The notes beneath the pieces were generated by a model, which was not told the DNA's origin, made no database searches, and saw nothing but the letters and a program-made list of their open reading frames with translations. From assembly GCF_000711965.1 (NCBI RefSeq), contig NZ_JONS01000014.1, forward strand, positions 41,416-105,415: a DNA stretch of 64,000 bases. The letters are read 5' to 3'. Position numbers and translations under genes: made by a program. Positions within the stretch are counted from its first letter, which is position 1. The number at the start of each line of letters is the position of its first letter. This stretch comes from Actinomyces israelii DSM 43320. Lineage in GTDB: Bacteria > Actinomycetota > Actinomycetes > Actinomycetales > Actinomycetaceae. Shown here in pieces: positions 51,024 through 60,298 of this stretch.

Positions 51024-53201
51024 GTGAATCGACTGCCATCCTCCCGGCGGCCCGCCCGCGCCCCGTCCCGGCGTGGGCGGGCCGCTCGCGCCCCTCTGCC
51101 GGTGCTCGTCACCGCCCTGGCCGTCCTGGGCGCCTGCGCGATCGTCCTGCCCCTGGTGGGCCTGGGCACGCGCGTCGCCTGGGGGCGGCTGCCCCAGCTG
51201 CTGTCCACACCCTCCGCACAGAAGGCCCTGTGGCTCTCGGTGCGCACCTGCCTGATCGCCACGGCCATCAGCGTGGCTCTGGGCGTGCCGCTGTCGCTGC
51301 TGCTGGCCAGGCAGTGGCCGGGGGTGCGGACCGCCCGCGTCGTAGCCGTGCTGCCCATGACCATGCCGCCGGTGGTCGCGGGCATCGCCCTCCTGGCGAC
51401 CCTCGGCAAGCGGGGGCTGCTCGGGCAGACCCTGGACGCCTGGGGAATACCCATTGCCTTCTCCACCGCAGCCGTCGTCGTCGCCCAGGTCTTCGTCTCC
51501 ATGCCCTACCTGGTGGTCACCCTGGAGGCCGCGCTGCGCAGCCGCGACACCCGCGCCGAGACCATCGCCCGCACCCTGGGGGCGGGCCCGTGGCGGATCC
51601 TGGTGCGCATCACCCTGCCGCTGGCGGCGCCCGCGCTGGTGCGCGGCACCGCCCTGGCCCTGGGACGCAGCCTGGGCGAGTTCGGGGCGACCATCGCCTT
51701 CGCCGGCTCCAAGGAGGGCGTCACCCGCACCATGCCGCTGGCCATCTACCTGGAGCGGGAGAGCGACACGGCGACCTCCCTGGCGCTGGCCGTGGTACTC
51801 ATCGCCCTGTCATTCCTCATTATCGGAACCACGAACGTGCGCTGGACCGCCCTGGCGGGCGGCCGCCGTCCGACCCGGGGCCTCGCCGACGAGGCCCTGG
51901 AGGCGGACGCGCCCGGGACGCCGAGGAAGCCCGCCGCCTCCCCCGACGACGACACCTTCGCAGCCGCCCCGGACGAGCCCGGCGGGCACGGCGAGCGCGG
52001 CGAACCCGGAAAGCGCGGCCGGGAGCTGGCGGTCTCCTTCCGCCTGGACGCGCGCGACGTCGTCGTCGACCTGACCGTCCCGGCCGGGCGCACCGTGGCG
52101 CTCGTGGGCCCCAACGGCTCGGGCAAGTCCACGGTCTGCGCGGTGGTGGCCGGGCTGCTGGACGCCGAGGGGGGCCGGGTAGTCCTGGGAGGGCGGGTCC
52201 TGGACGGCCCGGAGGGCTTCGTGCCCGCCGGCCGCCGCGAGGTGGCGCTGCTCAGCCAGGAGCCCGGCGTCTTCACCCACATGTCGGTCCTGAGCAACGT
52301 GGTCTTCGCCCTGCGCTGCCAGGGCGCGAGCCGCCAGCAGGCCCGCAGCCGCGCCCGCTCCGAGCTGGCCGCCGTCGGGGCGTCGCACCTGGCGTCCCGC
52401 TCTGGCGGCGCGCTCTCCGGCGGCCAGGCGGCGCGCGTGGCCCTGGCCCGGGCCCTGGCCACGCGCCCGCGCCTGCTGGTCCTCGACGAGCCCATGTCGG
52501 CCCTGGACGTCACCGCGCGCCAGGAGATGCGCGCCCTGGTCGCGCGCCGGATCGCCGAGGAGGGGCTCACGGCCCTGGTGGTCACCCACGACGTCCTGGA
52601 CGTGACGGCGCTGGCCGACGACGTCGTCGTCCTGGAGGGCGGCCGGGTGGTGGAGCGCGGGGCGACGGCTCAGGTCCTGGCCGCACCGGTCTCCGACTTC
52701 GCCGCGCGGCTGACCGGGACGGCGGTCCTGACCGGGGAGCTGGCGGGCGACGCCAAGGCCCCGGCCCTGGAGCTGCCACGCGGACAGGTCGTCCACGGCC
52801 GCCCCCGGGACGACGCCGACGCCCGCGGCGGGCCCCCGCGCCCGGGCGGGCCCGGCATCGCCCTGGTGCCGCCGGATGCCGTGGCCCTGTACCGGGAGCC
52901 CCCCGAGGGCTCGCCCCGCAACGTCCTGGCGGGCCGGGTGACCGGGGTGGAGCGGGCCGGCGCCCTGGTGAGCGTGGGGCTGGCCGGCGGCCAGGGCGTC
53001 CGCGCCGTGGTCACCGCCGGCGCCGTCGCCGAGATGGGCATCGCCGTCGGTCAGGAGCTGTGGTGCGCCATCAAGGCCGTCGAGGTGCGCATCGTGCCCC
53101 GGCGCGCAGCACGGCCCATGGGCCGGCACACCGGGAGCCCAGACGGCCCTGGGGCCGGCGGCGGCACAGCCACCGCGACGAGCGGGAGGGCGGAGCGGTG
53201 A
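51024..53201 (+). CDS. modBC: Fused molybdate ABC transporter permease and ATPase
   Basis: A 725-residue fusion. Residues about 25-275 form ModB, with six helices and the coupling motif ETIARTLGAGPWRILVRITL. After a charged linker (about 285-330) the ATPase follows: Walker A GPNGSGKST, Q-loop LLSQEPGVF, signature GGALSGGQAARVALARALA, Walker B LLVLDEPMSALD and H-loop VVTHD. The C-terminal 140 residues resemble a TOBE/Mop molybdate-binding domain (NVLAGRVTGVERAGALVSVG). With ModA it imports molybdate for nitrate reductase cofactor. The GTG start has no clear Shine-Dalgarno. ModB-ModC fusions exist in other actinobacteria. Confidence 0.94.
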   Translation: MNRLPSSRRPARAPSRRGRAARAPLPVLVTALAVLGACAIVLPLVGLGTRVAWGRLPQLLSTPSAQKALWLSVRTCLIATAISVALGVPLSLLLARQWPGVRTARVVAVLPMTMPPVVAGIALLATLGKRGLLGQTLDAWGIPIAFSTAAVVVAQVFVSMPYLVVTLEAALRSRDTRAETIARTLGAGPWRILVRITLPLAAPALVRGTALALGRSLGEFGATIAFAGSKEGVTRTMPLAIYLERESDTATSLALAVVLIALSFLIIGTTNVRWTALAGGRRPTRGLADEALEADAPGTPRKPAASPDDDTFAAAPDEPGGHGERGEPGKRGRELAVSFRLDARDVVVDLTVPAGRTVALVGPNGSGKSTVCAVVAGLLDAEGGRVVLGGRVLDGPEGFVPAGRREVALLSQEPGVFTHMSVLSNVVFALRCQGASRQQARSRARSELAAVGASHLASRSGGALSGGQAARVALARALATRPRLLVLDEPMSALDVTARQEMRALVARRIAEEGLTALVVTHDVLDVTALADDVVVLEGGRVVERGATAQVLAAPVSDFAARLTGTAVLTGELAGDAKAPALELPRGQVVHGRPRDDADARGGPPRPGGPGIALVPPDAVALYREPPEGSPRNVLAGRVTGVERAGALVSVGLAGGQGVRAVVTAGAVAEMGIAVGQELWCAIKAVEVRIVPRRAARPMGRHTGSPDGPGAGGGTATATSGRAER

Positions 53202-53453
53202 CCGGCCCGTCTGACGCATCCCACAGGGCTCCCGGCGTGCGGGCCGCCCGCGCCTGGTCACCTCAGACGATCTGCTCCACCACCAGCCCAGCCGGCCCCC
53301 TCATGCCCAGGCCCCGACGACACCCCCGACGCTCCGCCCCGCAACGACGCCCCACCCACCCGACCAGCTACTCCGCTCCAGTGACGGCAACAGGCGGCAC
53401 AGGCGATGACCGAGGCGCAAAGACCGACCCAGCATCTGCCAGCTCGGGTTCCG

Positions 53454-53858
53454 CTAGACGGGGAGAATGTCGATGAGGCCCTCAAGCCCCCTGAGATCGC
53501 CCGCATTCCTGGTCAGCAGCGGAAGATCCTCCGCCAGGGCTGTCGCAGCGATCATCAGATCCGCTGCACGACTGCGAGGAAGGCGGCCCGCAGCCAAGAC
53601 TGCACTGGCAATCAGCCCGTAGGCGCGCGCAGCCTCGACCCCGAAAGGAATCGGCTCGATGAGGGACTCGACCAATTGGAGTCTCGCCTGCCGACGGGAG
53701 CGCTCCATCGGATCAGATGCGTAAGCAGGAGCGGCACTCAGCTCGGCGAGTGTCACGACGCTGATGGCAAGCTCCTCGGGAAGCAGGGCCGAGTCGATCT
53801 GCGGCAGGTCAATGACGACAGACGTATCGAGAAGGCCAATTCGGTGCGACTCAGGCAC
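53454..53858 (-). CDS. vapC: PIN-domain toxin (VapC type)
   Basis: A 134-residue PIN ribonuclease. Acidic active-site residues are seen in GLLDTSVVIDL (first Asp), VVTLAELSAAP (Glu) and RSRAADLMIAATALAEDLPL (Asp), ending with LLTRNAGDLRGLEGL. GTG 53858 was chosen because it overlaps the antitoxin stop by eight bases and begins right before the PIN fold. As the toxin of a type II pair it would cleave tRNA or other RNA when the antitoxin is lost. The modBC gene ends 252 bases away, and the gap holds nothing recognisable. Confidence 0.9.
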   Translation of the reverse strand: MPESHRIGLLDTSVVIDLPQIDSALLPEELAISVVTLAELSAAPAYASDPMERSRRQARLQLVESLIEPIPFGVEAARAYGLIASAVLAAGRLPRSRAADLMIAATALAEDLPLLTRNAGDLRGLEGLIDILPV

Positions 53859-54102
53859 GGGGCTCAGGATCCTGATCGATGACGGCGTCCAGATCGGCGA
53901 CCACCTGCCGACCATCGACCACTGGGGCACCGGCGAGAGCGGCCAGGAGCACCTCCCGGTTCACCGTTCGACTGCGACGCAGCGGCCGCAGCTCGCCGAC
54001 CGGGACCTGGTTCCGAGTCACGATGAAACTCTTCCCCCCGCTCAGCTCCCGCATAATCGCACCACTGTTGTTGCGCAGTTCACGCTGGCCGATGGACATC
54101 AT
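53851..54102 (-). CDS. Phd/YefM-type antitoxin
   Basis: An 83-residue antitoxin. The N-terminal DNA-binding half is SIGQRELRNNSGAIMRELSG and FIVTRNQVPVGELRPL, the classic Phd/YefM fold. The C-terminal half binds and neutralises the toxin. Two ATG codons in a row (54102 and 54099) offer alternative starts. The pair would repress its own promoter, and an inverted repeat lies just upstream (54113-54129). GC is a little lower than in the neighbours, fitting a mobile module. Confidence 0.9.
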   Translation of the reverse strand: MMSIGQRELRNNSGAIMRELSGGKSFIVTRNQVPVGELRPLRRSRTVNREVLLAALAGAPVVDGRQVVADLDAVIDQDPEPRA

Positions 54103-54112
54103 CGTATCCAGT

Positions 54113-54129
54113 GTAGCACCTAGCGCTAC
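54113..54129. promoter_or_regulatory. Probable autoregulatory operator of the toxin-antitoxin pair
   Basis: GTAGC, a 7-base centre, then GCTAC, containing the palindrome TAGCGCTA, 11 bases upstream of the antitoxin start. TACACT on the minus strand could be the -10. Confidence 0.5.
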
Positions 54130-54211
54130 GAGCGGTACTGGGGGGTGAGGCGCGCGTGGAGCACGTTCCGTCAGAGCATCGGAGACAAGGACGGCGCGGC
54201 CTGCCGGGGCG

Positions 54212-55399
54212 CTACCGTGCCAGTCGGCGGGTCTCCCTGTTGAAGCCCAAGGCGGTGGAGGCCGTCACGACCACCAGCAGCCCCATCACCGCAATCCCGG
54301 GCAGTCCCACAATCGCGGACACTGCTGCAGCACCAATCAGAACGGCGTCGGAGACCGCCAGACTGATCCACACCCTGTGGCCCGTTGAGCGCACCAGGAA
54401 GTACCAGAAGGCGGTGACACACGTGACGATGCCGCCGAACAGCGCCGCGACCGCCGCCGGGCCAGCTGGCTCGGTCGGAGCGGCCACGACGACCTCGGCC
54501 CCGACGGCGAAGGCCACCATGCCCAGGACCAGAACCTGCTGGCCGTTGGTGGCCAGGACGGCCAGCGAGACGCTGGAGGCCGGGCTGTCACTGTGCGCCT
54601 CGGAGGTCAGGGGGGCCAGGACGTGCTCCTCGTTGGCCGGCCCGAAGAAGAGACCCCACACGCCGATGATGACGAGCAGGGAGGCCACTCCGGCGGCCAC
54701 GACCAGGGGCTCGTCCAGGCCGTGGATGATCGCGTTGCCGGTGGTGAGGATGGCCTCGCCCAGGCAGATAATGAGGAAGAGCTGGCACCGCTCGATCTGG
54801 TGGGACAGGTCGAAGTCGATTTCGTCACGGCCGGGCACGGGCAACCCCGGGACCGGGTGCCGCAGGCGCATGCCCAACAGGTCGATGGCGGCGGCCGCCG
54901 CCCACCAGGGAAGGCGGCTGTGCTCGTCGGCCAGGGCGCCCACCACCCAGGGCACGGCCGAAACCAGTGCCCATACCACCATGTTGATGCGGTGCAGGCG
55001 CATGGCAGGCAGGACGTCCACTCTCCGGGTCAGCAGCGGCCTGCCGATCTGGATGGCCAGCAGCGGGGCCGCGAACATCCAGGGCGAGTGCTCGAAGGCC
55101 CCGGTGATGGAGGCGTTCATAATCAGGCCGAGCACCATGACGCCCAGCAGGAGGTAGCGCGCCGTGCGCCGCCTGGCCAGCACCATCGTGGACTCGTAGG
55201 TCGTGGTGGCCCACACCCCGAAGACCGTCAGGGACATCACCAGGGTCTCCAGGGCGCCGCGCCAGGTGAGGTTCTCCAGGAGGTGCTCGGAGAGCTGGGA
55301 GATGGCGAAGACGTAGATGAGGTCGAAGAAGAGCTCGAGCTTGGTGACCTCCTGCTCCTCGCCGGGGGCGGCCTCAAGGTCATGAACGGTGCCGGGCAT
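54212..55399 (-). CDS. ltrA: Low-temperature-requirement A (LtrA) family membrane protein
   Basis: A 395-residue protein with about ten membrane helices. The LtrA opening VTKLELFFDLIYVFAISQLS is diagnostic, followed by GVWATTTYESTMVLARRRTA and ERCQLFLIICLGEAILTTGN. The name comes from a Listeria mutant; the molecular function is not established. ATG 55399 follows GGAGGAGAGG, preferred over an upstream GTG at 55456. It is divergent from the alcohol dehydrogenase gene across 234 bases. Confidence 0.9.
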   Translation of the reverse strand: MPGTVHDLEAAPGEEQEVTKLELFFDLIYVFAISQLSEHLLENLTWRGALETLVMSLTVFGVWATTTYESTMVLARRRTARYLLLGVMVLGLIMNASITGAFEHSPWMFAAPLLAIQIGRPLLTRRVDVLPAMRLHRINMVVWALVSAVPWVVGALADEHSRLPWWAAAAAIDLLGMRLRHPVPGLPVPGRDEIDFDLSHQIERCQLFLIICLGEAILTTGNAIIHGLDEPLVVAAGVASLLVIIGVWGLFFGPANEEHVLAPLTSEAHSDSPASSVSLAVLATNGQQVLVLGMVAFAVGAEVVVAAPTEPAGPAAVAALFGGIVTCVTAFWYFLVRSTGHRVWISLAVSDAVLIGAAAVSAIVGLPGIAVMGLLVVVTASTALGFNRETRRLAR

Positions 55400-55633
55400 G
55401 CGGTCCTCTCCTCCGGGCAGCAATGCGTGCTGCAGTACTGCGAGCACCGCGGACACTACCTCACCTCACGAAGCCCCACGGGCCGCCCCGACCCGGCCGC
55501 GCAGAGGCGGCAAGACGCTTCGGCTGACAGCGATAGGGGTGGCCCTGGGAGTGCCTGGGACAGGACGCGGGCGGCCCGTAGGCTCGAAACGACGGCGCCC
55601 GAGCACCACCGGGCGCCAGTAACGGAGGATCTC

Positions 55634-56689
55634 ATGAGCACCACAACCCCTGACCTGCCCACCACGATGCGCGGCGTCGTCATGCACGCCCCCGGAGACG
55701 TGCGCGTGGACGACCGCGAGGTCCCGCGCGTCGTCGAGCCCACCGACGCGGTCCTGAAGGTCGAGGCCGCCTGCGTCTGCGGCTCCGACCTGTGGCCCTT
55801 CCGCGGAATCGCCCCGGTCACCGAGCCCCGCCCCATGGGGCACGAGTACGTGGGCACCGTCGTCGAGGTGGGCGAGAAGGTGAAGAACGTCAAGGTCGGC
55901 GACTTCGTCGTCGGCTCCTTCTGCACCTCGGACAACACCTGCGAGATCTGTGAGTCCGGCTTCCAGTCCCGCTGTGCCAATGGCGGCTTCATGGGCGACA
56001 CGCAGGCCCAGTACACGCGCGTGCCCCTGGCCGACGGCACCCTCGTGGCGGTGCCCGGCGGCAAGCCGGAGGACCCCGACGTCGTCGCCTCCCTGCTGGC
56101 GGCCTCCGACGTGCTGGGCACCGGCTGGTTCGGGGCCGTGGCCGCCCAGGCCGGCCCCGGCAAGACGATCGCCGTCGTCGGCGACGGCGCGGTGGGCCTG
56201 TCGGCCGTCCTGGCCGCCAAGGCCCTGGGGGCCGAGAGGGTCATCGCCTTCTCCCGCCACGAGGACCGGGCGGCGCTCGCCCGCGAGTTCGGCGCCGACG
56301 TCGTCATCGCCGAGCGCGGCGAGGAGGGCGCCGCGAAGGTCAAGGAGCTCACCGGCGGCTACGGGGCCCACGGCGTGGTCGAGGCTGTCGGCAACCAGCT
56401 GTCCATGAACCAGGCCATCGCCTCGTGCCGGCCCGGCGGGCACGTCGGATACGTCGGCGTGGCCCACGGCGTGAGCCTCGACGGGCAGCAGCTCTTCTTC
56501 GCCGAGGTCAACATGCTGGGCGGGCCCGCACCGGTGCGCCGCTTCCTGCCGGACCTCATCGACCGCATCCTCAAGCGCGAGATCAACCCCGGGCGGGTCT
56601 TCACCATGCGCCTGCCGCTGGAGAGGGCGGCCGAGGGGTATGCGGCGATGGACGAGCGCCGCGCCATCAAGGTGCTGCTGGAGGTCTGA
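55634..56689 (+). CDS. Zinc-dependent alcohol dehydrogenase
   Basis: A 351-residue medium-chain dehydrogenase. Catalytic zinc ligands are the Cys in ACVCGSDLWPFRG and His-Glu in GHEYVGTV. The structural zinc lobe has four cysteines in CTSDNTCEICESGFQSRC. The Rossmann motif is TIAVVGDGAVGLSAVLAAKA. The substrate is not evident; related actinobacterial proteins are annotated simply as zinc-dependent alcohol dehydrogenases. ATG 55634 follows GGAGG. It is a single gene ended by a strong bidirectional terminator. Confidence 0.93.
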   Translation: MSTTTPDLPTTMRGVVMHAPGDVRVDDREVPRVVEPTDAVLKVEAACVCGSDLWPFRGIAPVTEPRPMGHEYVGTVVEVGEKVKNVKVGDFVVGSFCTSDNTCEICESGFQSRCANGGFMGDTQAQYTRVPLADGTLVAVPGGKPEDPDVVASLLAASDVLGTGWFGAVAAQAGPGKTIAVVGDGAVGLSAVLAAKALGAERVIAFSRHEDRAALAREFGADVVIAERGEEGAAKVKELTGGYGAHGVVEAVGNQLSMNQAIASCRPGGHVGYVGVAHGVSLDGQQLFFAEVNMLGGPAPVRRFLPDLIDRILKREINPGRVFTMRLPLERAAEGYAAMDERRAIKVLLEV

Positions 56690-56726
56690 CGCCGTCCGAC
56701 ACGGTCTACCCCTGACCGCGATTCAC

Positions 56727-56777
56727 ACCACTGGCCGCGGCCCACGACCTCTCGACGGTCGGGCTGCGGCCAGTGGT
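56727..56777. terminator. Strong bidirectional terminator
   Basis: ACCACTGGCCGC (56727-56738) pairs perfectly with GCGGCCAGTGGT (56766-56777). Five more pairs, one G-U, bring the stem to 17 bp around a 17-base loop. It lies between the convergent alcohol dehydrogenase and small membrane protein genes. Confidence 0.75.
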
Positions 56778-56857
56778 CGTCGGCCGCGCCCGCGCGGCTC
56801 AGACGCGGGGCTGCGGATCCTCCGAATAATCCCGCCCCGGTACGGGCCGCGCCGTCA

Positions 56858-57199
56858 TCAGCCGACGGCGGCGAGGCGCTCCGCCCTCCTCCTGCGGCTC
56901 CGGCGGCGGACGGCGGAGACGGTGCCGGTCACCACGAAGCCGATGCTGACCACGACGAGCCCGAGGCCCGCGAGGCGCACTGGGCGCGCCGAGTTGTTCT
57001 CGTAGTCCCACACCGCTTCGAAGTCCTCGTTGTTGAGCCGGCACTCTTCGCCGTTGACCTCGACGGAGAAGCCCGAGGACGGCTGCCCCTCCTCCAGGCA
57101 CGTGACGTCTGGTGCAGGGCCGAGGTGCTGGACGCTGATGAGCCCCGCCCCGGCAGCGAACAGGACAAGGGCGGCAAGGAACCAGTAGAGGGGTTTCAT
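56858..57199 (-). CDS. Small membrane protein with two helices
   Basis: A 113-residue protein of unknown function. An N-terminal helix (YWFLAALVLFAAGAGLISV) is followed by an external loop of about 45 residues with two cysteines (VTCLEEG and EECRLNN). A second helix (GLGLVVVSIGFVVTGTVSAV) ends in a strongly basic cytoplasmic tail (RRRSRRRRAERL). The charge pattern supports both ends being cytoplasmic. No homologous family is recognised. It is convergent with the alcohol dehydrogenase and followed upstream by a zone of decayed genes. Confidence 0.6.
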   Translation of the reverse strand: MKPLYWFLAALVLFAAGAGLISVQHLGPAPDVTCLEEGQPSSGFSVEVNGEECRLNNEDFEAVWDYENNSARPVRLAGLGLVVVSIGFVVTGTVSAVRRRSRRRRAERLAAVG

Positions 57200-57259
57200 G
57201 CGCGTGAGTCTACAGGGCCCTCGGCCAGAAAGACATGCGTCTCAAAACTCGGGTCCGCG

Positions 57260-57405
57260 GCCCGACGACGGTACGCGCGCGTGCTCGACCAGCATGCGGG
57301 CATAGCCATAGCCGCCACCGCGGAGGACGGAGCACAAGCACTGCGCATCCTGGATCGACACCGCATCGACATAGCCCTTCTCGAAGTGGAGATGCCGCTC
57401 ACGGC
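57260..57405 (+). pseudogene. Response-regulator receiver-domain fragment
   Basis: A short plus-strand stretch encodes YARVLDQHAGIAIAATAEDG followed by AQALRILDRHRIDIALLEVE and MP, which is the middle of a NarL/FixJ-type receiver domain. The phosphorylated Asp (LLDVEMP in intact proteins) is Glu here. No start, N-terminal acidic pocket or DNA-binding domain surrounds it. It is a remnant of a lost two-component system. Confidence 0.65.
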
Positions 57406-57454
57406 CAGACCGTCCTTGGACCCGCCCCCATGCAGATCGTCGCGAACAGGTTCC

Positions 57455-57488
57455 GCCACTAGGCGGAGGCTGCCACTAGGCGGAGGCT
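57455..57488 (+). repeat. Two-copy 17-bp tandem repeat
   Basis: GCCACTAGGCGGAGGCT occurs twice in direct succession (57455-57471 and 57472-57488), just past the response-regulator remnant. Confidence 0.8.
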
Positions 57489-57956
57489 CGGACGGACAGC
57501 ATCGACTTCATCCGCGCAGTCAGCTCTGGCTGGAGCTGAACGAGGTCGGTGTGTGGCGGTGTGACTGGGGTGTGCTCGAGGTCGTGGTCGGGGGCGCGGT
57601 TGGTGGTGTGGGCGGTGCTGGTTTTGGCGGTGTCACGTGCGTGCTTGGTGGGACCCGGGGTCGGGGGCGCAGGGGGGCGTGTGGATGGGTGTGATTCGCC
57701 TTGGCTCCTGGCCGGTGGCATAGAGGTTGGTCAGGGCCCTGGGCGTGGTGGAGCCCGGCGTTGTCCAGGACGGCCGCGGTCCTCTTGTCCCTTATCGGTC
57801 TCGCGCCGAGCGACCCGTCATGAGGGCGGGTCTGCTCGGCGTCCTGGTCTCCCCCGATGGGGTAGATCCTCCGTTTTCTTGGTCGTCAGGCCCAGTGCCC
57901 CGAGGAACGACCGGTGGGCTGCTGGGTGTGTCTTGGGCTGTGGTTGGTTGTGCTGG

Positions 57957-58800
57957 TCAGGTGGCTTTGTTACTGCTTGCCGGCTCGTACTCGGTCTCGC
58001 CCTGTGTCTGGTACCCGGGCGCCGGTGTGGAGACGTGTCTGGCTTGTGTACCGGGCTCGGTCCGGGAGGCAGTGTCGTTGGTGGTCTTGCGTCTGGTGGG
58101 GTGCACCATTGGTGTGGGCTCTGTCGTTCCTTGGGGGTCGCGCCCGCCGGCTTCTGCCCGGGCGCCCGTCCAGCATGCCCCGGTCCTGCCCACCGAAGGG
58201 CGAGTGCCGTAGTCTTTCAGGTGCCTGGCGAGCCGGGCGGAGGCGTGCCGGGGTGCCGCGGCCCGGGGCGGGGTGGAAGATCGTCTTGTCCCTCCTCGTC
58301 GGGCGCCTGCGGGCCGCCATGTCGATCGCCTCGCACACCAGGGGCCGGTGCCGCGTGTGGTCGCCCCAGTGGCGTACCCGACCACCTTCCTGGTACAGCA
58401 GCCCGGCAACGGTCGCCAGGCAGATCGGGCCCCTCCCCGGGTTCTGGTACAGGTGGATGCCGCCCACCCACTTCATCGCGGGCCTGTCGGCGGCGGGAGC
58501 CCGCGCCCGGACCAGGTCAGGATCACGAGACTCCGGGCCCGGCGGCCCGGGCGGTGGCGCCGGGACCTCTCGGCGGGGCCGCGGCCTGGCGGGCCCCGAG
58601 CGCACGGGCGGGTGCGCACCGCCTCGCGGTCCACGCGCCCGCGCCCCCGCGGCCGCAGGGCCGCAGGGGCGCGCCGGTACCCGCAGGGTTCCGTCCGAGG
58701 CACCGGGCTCAGTCCTGATGAAAAGGACCAGTCCGCGTCGTCTGGTGGTAGCCGCCGACACCCAGCCCGCCGGCTCGTGGTAGCCCGACCCCCGGGCACC
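57957..58800 (-). mobile_element. Degenerate IS3-family transposase (OrfB) remnant
   Basis: On the minus strand, fragments in at least two frames line up with an IS3-type integrase-core transposase. They are RDPDLVRARAPAADRPAMKW with VGGIHLYQNPGRGPICLATV (usual WVGDITYI), LVCEAIDMAARRRPTRRDKT with IFH, then in the other frame ARLARHLKDYGTRPSVGRTG and VHPTRRKTTNDTAS. The DDE residues are partly lost and several frameshifts and substitutions intervene, so it is inactive. No complete inverted termini were recognised and the boundaries are approximate. It marks this zone as a past insertion site. The 470 bases to its left contain no gene I can support. Confidence 0.7.
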
Positions 58801-58908
58801 CCGGCCCCGCCGGCACACCACAAGCCTGCAGGGCGCCCGAACGCCTCCCCCATCTGACGAGGACATCCCGCCCCCCCCCGTCATATCGACCCGCACGAGA
58901 CAACCCTC

Positions 58909-59376
58909 ATGCGATATCCCCGCAAGCACCAGCTAGGAGTCCCCCAGCAGCCGCCCCAGAACGCCATCTCGTTTAATTCCAGCCATAATCTGTTCACCCT
59001 GACGATAGGGGTGAATCCCGTCATCATCCTCTACCACTACGTCCTGAGCGCCTTCATCGCGACAACTGTCATCAGCTCGTTCGCCTCCCCGCTCGCCGCC
59101 ACAGACGAGGGGGACACCGGCGTCCTGCAGAAGGCCAGGTGGCTCCATCTCACAGTCCTCAGCGCGATCGGCCTCCTACTCGCGACGGCATCCTCTGCAA
59201 CGGGCACAGGGCCGGAGACTCTCGAGAGTGCTCGCGCCTACCTCGCGTGGAGCGGGTTGGCACTCCTCGCCGCCGGGCTCTTGCGCGAGTCTCTGTCCTG
59301 GATCGGAGTGCTCCTCGGCATCGTCATCATCATCTGGTTCGGTTCCCCCGACGGAGAGCACGCCCCGTGGAACTGA
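58909..59376 (+). CDS. Hypothetical membrane protein
   Basis: A 155-residue protein with three to four hydrophobic segments: PVIILYHYVLSAFIATTVIS, WLHLTVLSAIGLLLATASSA, AYLAWSGLALLAAGLLRESL and IGVLLGIVIIIWFG. The N-terminal 35 residues are polar and may not be translated; a GTG at 59010 is an alternative start. No family is recognised. It is lower in GC than its surroundings and sits between an IS remnant and further decayed genes, so it may itself be a remnant or recently acquired. A nine-C tract lies 30 bases upstream of the ATG. Confidence 0.5.
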   Translation: MRYPRKHQLGVPQQPPQNAISFNSSHNLFTLTIGVNPVIILYHYVLSAFIATTVISSFASPLAATDEGDTGVLQKARWLHLTVLSAIGLLLATASSATGTGPETLESARAYLAWSGLALLAAGLLRESLSWIGVLLGIVIIIWFGSPDGEHAPWN

Positions 59377-59567
59377 GCCCAGGCCCCGCCCGAGGCATCC
59401 GCGTCGTGGTGGGCGAGAGCGCCGTCCTCCTCGCCGTCGGCCTCCTCCTGTGCCACGTGCGGTGGCGGGGAGGACTGCTCCGGGCAGGGCTGCTCCCCGG
59501 CCGGACGGTGCTCCGACGCCGGACCCTGGGCAGACGCAAGCGGCCCCGGGGTCGTCACAGGCTTTGA
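59367..59567 (+). pseudogene. Short frame with response-regulator-like N-terminus
   Basis: From a GTG overlapping the previous stop by ten bases, 66 codons begin VELSPGPARGIRVVVGESAV and LLAVGLLL. The IRVVVGESAVLL part resembles the start of NarL-type response regulators (IRVVVGEDAVLL). The rest is Arg/Gly-rich and not domain-like. It may be a second scrap of a lost two-component system, or chance. Confidence 0.3.
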
Positions 59568-59632
59568 GAGCGCGGCGGAGGGGAGCAGTATGGGAGCAGC
59601 GCGGAGAGCACAACCCTCAGTAACGGCGTCCG

Positions 59633-60298
59633 GTCCTCGGCCTGGGCGTGCACCGGACGCCGCCGCGCGAGACCGAGCGCTGCGTGCGCGAGGCTGTCGA
59701 GGTGGGGTACTGCCTCATCGACACCGCCCAGTACTACTGCAACGAGGAGGGTGTGGGCCGGGCCGTGCGCGGGGCGATGGCCGACGGCGTGGCCCACGAG
59801 GACCTGTTCGTCACCACCAAGCTCGCGACCTCCGGGTACCGGGCGGGCAGGCGCGCCATCGAGAGCTCCCTGAGAACCCTGGGCCTGGACTGGATCGATC
59901 TCGTGCTCATCCACTGGCCGCACGGCGACGACGCCCGGACCTGGCGGGCGCTGGAGGAGGCCTGCTCGGCGGGCCTGCTGCGGTCGATCGGCCTGTCCAA
60001 CTTCTACGGCCGCCAGGTGGAGGAGATCGTGCGGACGGCCGAGATCCTGCCGGTGGTGGACCAGGTGGAGACGCACGTCCTTGTACCAGCAGCGCCGCCT
60101 GGTCCGCCTCCTGGCTTCTCACGACATCAGGATCGAGGCCTGGAACCCGCTGGGGGCCGGGGACGGCTCCTCACCCACCCTGTGCTCGCGCGGATCGCCC
60201 AGGACCACGAGGCCACGCCGGCCCAGGTGCCCCTGGCCTTCCAGGTGCGCACCGGCGTTATCACGATCCCCAAAAGGCGGTTCACCGCGAGCGCATGC
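59633..60298 (+). pseudogene. Aldo/keto reductase remnant (truncated, three frameshifts)
   Basis: The readable sequence begins PVLGLGVHRTPPRETERCVR, directly after an in-frame TAA. It continues with YCLIDTAQYYCNEEGVGRAV (catalytic Asp and Tyr), FVTTKLATSGY, and LGLDWIDLVLIHWPHG. Frame changes are needed near 60082 (extra T), 60164 and 60272 (extra A) to keep LYQQRRLVRLLASHDIRIEA, LLTHPVLARIAQDHEATPAQ, VITIPK and VHRERM. The N-terminal strand is missing and the C-terminus runs straight into an unrelated hydrolase sequence. Non-functional. Confidence 0.8.

Noticed and set aside
57476..57721. An 81-codon minus-strand frame next to the IS remnant
   Set aside because: Thr/Pro/His-rich without recognisable domain, ribosome binding site or conserved neighbours; likely chance.
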